From: Pseudomonadota bacterium
GTDB taxonomy: Bacteria; Pseudomonadota; Alphaproteobacteria; Rhizobiales; Kaistiaceae
Length of the DNA stretch: 11,560 nt
NCBI GenBank assembly: GCA_023391905.1
Contig: JAEWAD010000402.1
Coordinates: forward strand, 1 to 11,560
Direction of reading: 5' to 3'
The position numbers were made by a program, and so were the translations under genes. The notes beneath the pieces were generated by a model, which had not been told where the DNA came from, made no database searches, and saw only the letters and a program-made list of their open reading frames with translations. Each line of letters opens with the position of its first letter. The stretch's first letter is position 1. Positions 5,718 to 11,560 of the stretch are shown piece by piece.

Positions 5718-8708
5718 ATGGCTGCACCGAAACCGAAATCGGCGATCGAGTCCGCCGGCCACCCGCTCGCCACCACGATCCGCGCCGATCTCCGTCCGCC
5801 GAAGGCGGCGCGCAGTCGCGAGATCCTGGGCGACCTGCAGGCGGCCGCCAAGGAGGCCGGCGTCGCTCCGGCGCTTTCGGCCCTGTTGCAGGCCAATTCC
5901 GAGCTCGGGCCCTTCCTCGCCGCCGTCTTCGACGCCTCGCCCTTCCTGCGCCAGATCGCCCTTGACGACGCGGCGCGCCTCGTCGCCATTCTGTCGGAAG
6001 ATCCGGACGCGCGCTTCGCCCGCCGGATGACCGATGTCGCGGCCACGTGGCGCGACACGGACGAAGCGACGCTGATGACGACGTTGCGCCAGGCGCGTGC
6101 CGAAGTAGCGCTGCTGGTCGGCCTCGCCGATCTCGCGGGCCATTGGCCGGTCGAGCGCGTCACCGGTGCCCTGACGTCCTTCGCCGAGGCCGCCGTCTCC
6201 GCCACGGTCGATTTCCTCCTCGCCGACGCCCACCAGACCGGCAAGCTCGAGCTGTCCGATCCGGACGATCCGTCTCGCGATTCCGGCTGGATCCTGCTCG
6301 GCATGGGCAAGTGCGGCGCGCGCGAGCTCAACTATTCGAGCGATATCGACCTGATCGTGCTGTTCGATCCGGAGCGCGCCCGCCCGACCGACCGCGACGA
6401 GATCGCGGCGTTGTTCGTCAAGATGACGCGGCGGCTGGTCAAGATCCTGCAGGAGCGGACGAGCGACGGCTACGTGTTCCGCACGGATCTCAGGCTGCGG
6501 CCCGATCCGGGTTCCACCCAGGTGGCGATGTCGACGCCGGCAGCCTTCCTCTACTACGAGGCGAGCGGCCAGAACTGGGAACGCGCCGCCATGATCAAGG
6601 CGCGGCCCGTCGCCGGCGACATCGAGGCTGGCGACACCTTCCTGGCCGAGCTGGCGCCGTTCATCTGGCGCAAGTATCTCGATTTCGCCGCGATCGCCGA
6701 CATCCACTCGATCAAGCGCCAGATCCACGACCATCGCGGTCACGAGCAGGTCGCGGTCGCCGGCCACAACATCAAGCTCGGCCGCGGCGGCATCCGCGAG
6801 ATCGAGTTCTTCGTCCAGACGCAGCAATTGATCGCCGGCGGACGCGACCGCGAACTGCGCGGCCGCCGCACGCTCGACATGCTGAAGATCCTGGCCGCCA
6901 AGGGCTGGATCACCAGTGAAACGGCCGACGATCTCGGGCGCTGCTATCGTTTCCTGCGCGCCATCGAGCACCGGCTGCAGATGATCGCCGACGAGCAGAC
7001 CCACACGCTTCCTGAGACGGAGGAGGGGCTCGAGGTCATCGCCCGCCTGATGGGCTTCAAGACGGTCAAGGCGTTCTCGAAGGACCTGGTCGCGACGCTC
7101 GAAACCGTGCGCGATCACTACATCCAGCTATTCGAGGCGGCGCCGTCGCTTTCCTCGTCGATCGGCAGCCTGGTCTTCACGGGCGACGACGAGGACCCCG
7201 AGACGGTCGCGACGCTCGCCGGTCTTGGCTATCGCAATCCGCGTGAGGTCAGCCGCACCATCCGGGGCTGGCATTTCGGCCGCTATCCGGCGATGCGCTC
7301 CGCCGCCGCGCGCGAGCGGCTGACCGAGATCACGCCGGCGCTGCTCGAGGCGCTGTCGTCGACCGACAATGCCGACGCGGCGTTCAACGCCTTCGATCGT
7401 TTCCTCGCCCGTCTGCCGGCCGGCGTGCAGCTCTTCGCGCTGCTCGGCTCCAATCCGGGCCTGCTCAATCTCCTGACGACCATCATGGGAACGGCGCCGC
7501 GCCTGGCTGAGATCGTCACGGCGCGGCCGCATGTGCTCGACGCGGTGCTCGACCCGGCCTTCTTCGGTCGCCTGCCGGACAAGGCGACGCTGTCCGCCCG
7601 CCTCGACGCCAGCCTCGCCGAGGCGGAGTCGCTCGAGGACGTGCTCGACCGGGCCCGCATCTTCGGCAAGGAGCAGAGCTTCCTGATCGGCGTCCGCGTC
7701 GTCGCCGGCTCGGTCAGCACGCGCGCCGCCGGCTCCGCCTATGCCGATCTTGCCGATCTCCTGGTCGCGACGTTGCTCGACCATGTCCGCCGCGCGCTGG
7801 AGGAACAGCATGGCCGGATCCGCGACAGCCGCATCGCGCTGCTCGCCATGGGCAAGTTCGGCGGTCGCGAGATGACGGCCTCGTCCGATCTCGACCTGAT
7901 CCTGCTCTATGACTTCCCCGACAGCGAGACCGGTTCCGACGGCCCAAGGCCGCTTTCCGGCAGCCAGTATTTCGCGCGGATGACCCAGCGCCTGATCGCG
8001 GCGATCTCGGCCCAGACGGCGGAGGGCGCGCTCTACGAAGTCGATTTCCGCCTGCGGCCATCCGGCAATTCCGGCCCGCTCGCCACCCATATCCGCTCCT
8101 TCGTCGAGTACCAGAACAAGGAGGCCTGGACCTGGGAGCACATGGCGCTGACGCGCGCCCGGCCGGTCGGCGGCGATCCCAGTTTGATCGCCCAGGCCGT
8201 CGAGGACATCCGCGCCATCCTTGCGTCCCCGCATGACCCGAAGAAGGTGCAGCGCGACGTGCTCGAGATGCGCGGCCTGCTGGAAGCGGAGAAGACGGCC
8301 GAGGGGCCCTGGGACCTGAAGCAGGTGCCGGGCGGGCAGATCGATATCGAATTCATCACCCAGTATCTGCAGCTCGTGCACGGCGCCGAGCATCCGGAGA
8401 TCCTGGACGCCGAGACCGAGGTGGCGCTGGCGGCTGCCTCGCGCACCGGGCTGCTGTCGCCGACCGACGCCGAGATCCTGCTGCCGGCGCTCCGGCTCTA
8501 CCAGAAGCTGGTGCTGGTGCTGCGGCTTGGCGTCGACGGCCCGTTCAACCCGGCCGAGGCGCCGCGCGGGCTGCTCGGCCTGCTGGCGCGGGCCGGCGAA
8601 TTGCCGGATTTCGCGACGCTCGATGCCCATGTCCAGGCGACGCAGAAGGATGTCCGCGCCGCCTTCGAGCGCATCATCGGCAAGGTTCGCAAGGCCAAGA
8701 AGGCCTAG
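5718..8708 (+). CDS. glnE: Bifunctional glutamine synthetase adenylyltransferase/deadenylylase
   Basis: GlnE attaches AMP to glutamine synthetase, lowering its activity when nitrogen is plentiful, and removes it when nitrogen is scarce; PII proteins control it. The 996-residue product (E. coli 946) has the expected duplicated layout. The N-terminal removase half has LGMGKCGARELNYSSDIDL with metal-binding Asp209 and Asp211, then DLRLRPDPGS, ARPVAGD and GRGGIREIEFFVQ. The C-terminal transferase half has LAMGKFGGREMTASSDLDL with Asp724 and Asp726, then DFRLRPSGNSGPL, ARPVGGD and VPGGQIDIEFITQYLQL. Both active sites look intact, so both activities are expected. The start is supported by GGAAGGA at a good distance. 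It is the last gene of the two-component operon by spacing, which could tie its expression to that system; the link may be only positional. It converges on pleC with a 22-base gap and no T-run terminator. Confidence 0.96.
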   Translation: MAAPKPKSAIESAGHPLATTIRADLRPPKAARSREILGDLQAAAKEAGVAPALSALLQANSELGPFLAAVFDASPFLRQIALDDAARLVAILSEDPDARFARRMTDVAATWRDTDEATLMTTLRQARAEVALLVGLADLAGHWPVERVTGALTSFAEAAVSATVDFLLADAHQTGKLELSDPDDPSRDSGWILLGMGKCGARELNYSSDIDLIVLFDPERARPTDRDEIAALFVKMTRRLVKILQERTSDGYVFRTDLRLRPDPGSTQVAMSTPAAFLYYEASGQNWERAAMIKARPVAGDIEAGDTFLAELAPFIWRKYLDFAAIADIHSIKRQIHDHRGHEQVAVAGHNIKLGRGGIREIEFFVQTQQLIAGGRDRELRGRRTLDMLKILAAKGWITSETADDLGRCYRFLRAIEHRLQMIADEQTHTLPETEEGLEVIARLMGFKTVKAFSKDLVATLETVRDHYIQLFEAAPSLSSSIGSLVFTGDDEDPETVATLAGLGYRNPREVSRTIRGWHFGRYPAMRSAAARERLTEITPALLEALSSTDNADAAFNAFDRFLARLPAGVQLFALLGSNPGLLNLLTTIMGTAPRLAEIVTARPHVLDAVLDPAFFGRLPDKATLSARLDASLAEAESLEDVLDRARIFGKEQSFLIGVRVVAGSVSTRAAGSAYADLADLLVATLLDHVRRALEEQHGRIRDSRIALLAMGKFGGREMTASSDLDLILLYDFPDSETGSDGPRPLSGSQYFARMTQRLIAAISAQTAEGALYEVDFRLRPSGNSGPLATHIRSFVEYQNKEAWTWEHMALTRARPVGGDPSLIAQAVEDIRAILASPHDPKKVQRDVLEMRGLLEAEKTAEGPWDLKQVPGGQIDIEFITQYLQLVHGAEHPEILDAETEVALAAASRTGLLSPTDAEILLPALRLYQKLVLVLRLGVDGPFNPAEAPRGLLGLLARAGELPDFATLDAHVQATQKDVRAAFERIIGKVRKAKKA

Positions 8709-8730
8709 CGATCCTGCCGACGCAACGGCC

Positions 8731-11133
<2,403 letters not shown>

Positions 11134-11138
11134 CTCGG

Positions 11139-11144
11139 CCCCCT
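11139..11144 (-). promoter_or_regulatory. Ribosome binding site of pleC
   Basis: On the minus strand AGGGGG lies 5 bases before the ATG at 11133. It is a reasonable Shine-Dalgarno sequence and favours this start over the internal methionines at residues 15, 20 and 27. Confidence 0.5.
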
Positions 11145-11178
11145 GAATTTCGCTGTCATCGGGTCAGTCCCGTGCCCC

Positions 11179-11208
11179 GAATCACCCCCATTTGAATCGA
11201 CGCGAATC
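11179..11208 (-). promoter_or_regulatory. Cluster of three GANTC (CcrM) sites upstream of pleC
   Basis: GAATC (GATTC on the other strand) occurs at 11179-11183, 11194-11198 and 11204-11208, lying 46-75 bases before the pleC start. Two of the three are part of the repeated 8-mer CGAATCAC (11178-11185 and 11203-11210). GANTC is the target of the cell-cycle-regulated methyltransferase CcrM in alphaproteobacteria. At this base composition one site per roughly 300 bases is expected by chance. Control of pleC by methylation state is inference. Confidence 0.5.
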
Positions 11209-11225
11209 ACAAAGTCCAGACGCCA

Positions 11226-11240
11226 TTAGGGTTTCGTTAA
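11226..11240 (-). promoter_or_regulatory. CtrA-like box upstream of pleC
   Basis: On the plus strand the site reads TTAG-7 bases-TTAA; on the minus strand it is TTAA-CGAAACC-CTAA. This is one mismatch from the CtrA consensus TTAA-N7-TTAA, in an AT-rich patch about 95-105 bases before the pleC start. It could be a regulatory site or part of the pleC promoter. No experimental support is available here. Confidence 0.4.
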
Positions 11241-11255
11241 GCATAATTTTCAGGC

Positions 11256-11280
11256 CCGGCCGGGAGGTGGTCCCGGCCGG
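11256..11280 (-). terminator. Perfect hairpin after pepN, possible terminator
   Basis: CCGGCCGGGA (11256-11265) and TCCCGGCCGG (11271-11280) form a perfect 10-base-pair stem with a GGTGG loop (plus strand), beginning 43 bases past the pepN stop. No T-run follows on the minus strand (the next bases are GCCTGAAAATT), so it is not a standard intrinsic terminator. It may still end or slow transcription, or protect the pepN message. Confidence 0.45.
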
Positions 11281-11322
11281 TCGAAAATGGCATCGAAATG
11301 GCGGATTTGCTGGGTTTTAGGC

Positions 11323-11560
11323 TCAGGCCAGCGTGCGCGTGACGATGTCCTGCGTATCCGGCGACAGACCTTCCGCAGCGGCGATTCGCCGGAGTGCTGA
11401 TTCGGCCTTGGCGCGGCGTCCCGGCTCGAGCGCGCGCCACGAGCGGAAGCTCACCAGAATGCGCGACGTGGTCTGCGGATTGCGCTTGTCGAGATCGAGC
11501 GCGAAATCGGCCAGGAAGTCGTAGCCCGCTCCGTCGGCGCGGTTGAACTGGGTCTGGTTG
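11323..11560 (-). CDS. pepN: Aminopeptidase N, C-terminal end only; 5' part outside window
   Basis: PepN is a zinc metallopeptidase of family M1 that removes N-terminal residues from peptides in the cytoplasm. Only the last 78 codons are present, so the catalytic HEXXH site is outside the window and its integrity cannot be judged. The visible end contains FNRADGAGYDFLADF, LDLDKRNPQTTSRILVSF and a final ALRRIAAAEGLSPDT segment. These match in spacing and key residues (DGxGYxFL, LxxRNPQxxSR) the C-terminal helical-repeat domain of E. coli PepN as I remember it. It runs in the same direction as pleC, 189 bases upstream of it, with a hairpin between them, so separate transcription is likely. Confidence 0.88.
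   Translation of the reverse strand, partial: NQTQFNRADGAGYDFLADFALDLDKRNPQTTSRILVSFRSWRALEPGRRAKAESALRRIAAAEGLSPDTQDIVTRTLA

Overview
The window is about 67% GC by eye and is packed with genes that all have clear family identities. It reads as an ordinary core-chromosome stretch of a high-GC alphaproteobacterium, most likely of the order Hyphomicrobiales (Rhizobiales). The evidence is the gene order: the end of a cytochrome c maturation cluster (ccmF-ccmH, called cycK-cycL in rhizobia), a DegP/HtrA periplasmic protease, an OmpR-type response regulator with its histidine kinase, glnE, then a PleC-like PAS kinase and pepN on the other strand. From memory, the same order around degP1, glnE and pleC occurs in Sinorhizobium meliloti. 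I could not check this. The genus cannot be fixed from the sequence alone.

Layout. Bases 1-1843 hold the C-terminal part of ccmF and complete ccmH, both plus strand and translationally close. Bases 1844-1973 are a leader with a nested inverted repeat. degP lies at 1974-3500 and ends in a textbook intrinsic terminator (3557-3591). Only 50 bases later begins a three-gene plus-strand unit: response regulator (3642-4322), sensor kinase (4306-5700, overlapping by 17 bases) and glnE (5718-8708). glnE converges with pleC (complement 8731-11133) across a 22-base gap. Upstream of pleC a 189-base intergenic region holds three GANTC sites within 30 bases, a CtrA-like half-site pair and a perfect hairpin just after pepN, whose last 78 codons close the window (complement 11323-11560).

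How the genes fit together. CcmF and CcmH attach haem to apocytochromes c in the periplasm. DegP removes or refolds damaged periplasmic proteins. The adjacent two-component system is a reasonable candidate for envelope sensing. GlnE adenylylates glutamine synthetase in response to nitrogen status. PleC in this class acts on the DivK/PleD regulators of asymmetric division, upstream of CtrA. PepN is a general aminopeptidase.

I see no transposon, phage, CRISPR, tRNA/rRNA or unknown gene here, and no sign of horizontal transfer. No stretch over 300 bases lacks a gene. The most interesting material is regulatory: the methylation-motif cluster ahead of pleC, and the inverted repeats ahead of degP and the response regulator. 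I do not see an undescribed multi-gene system.
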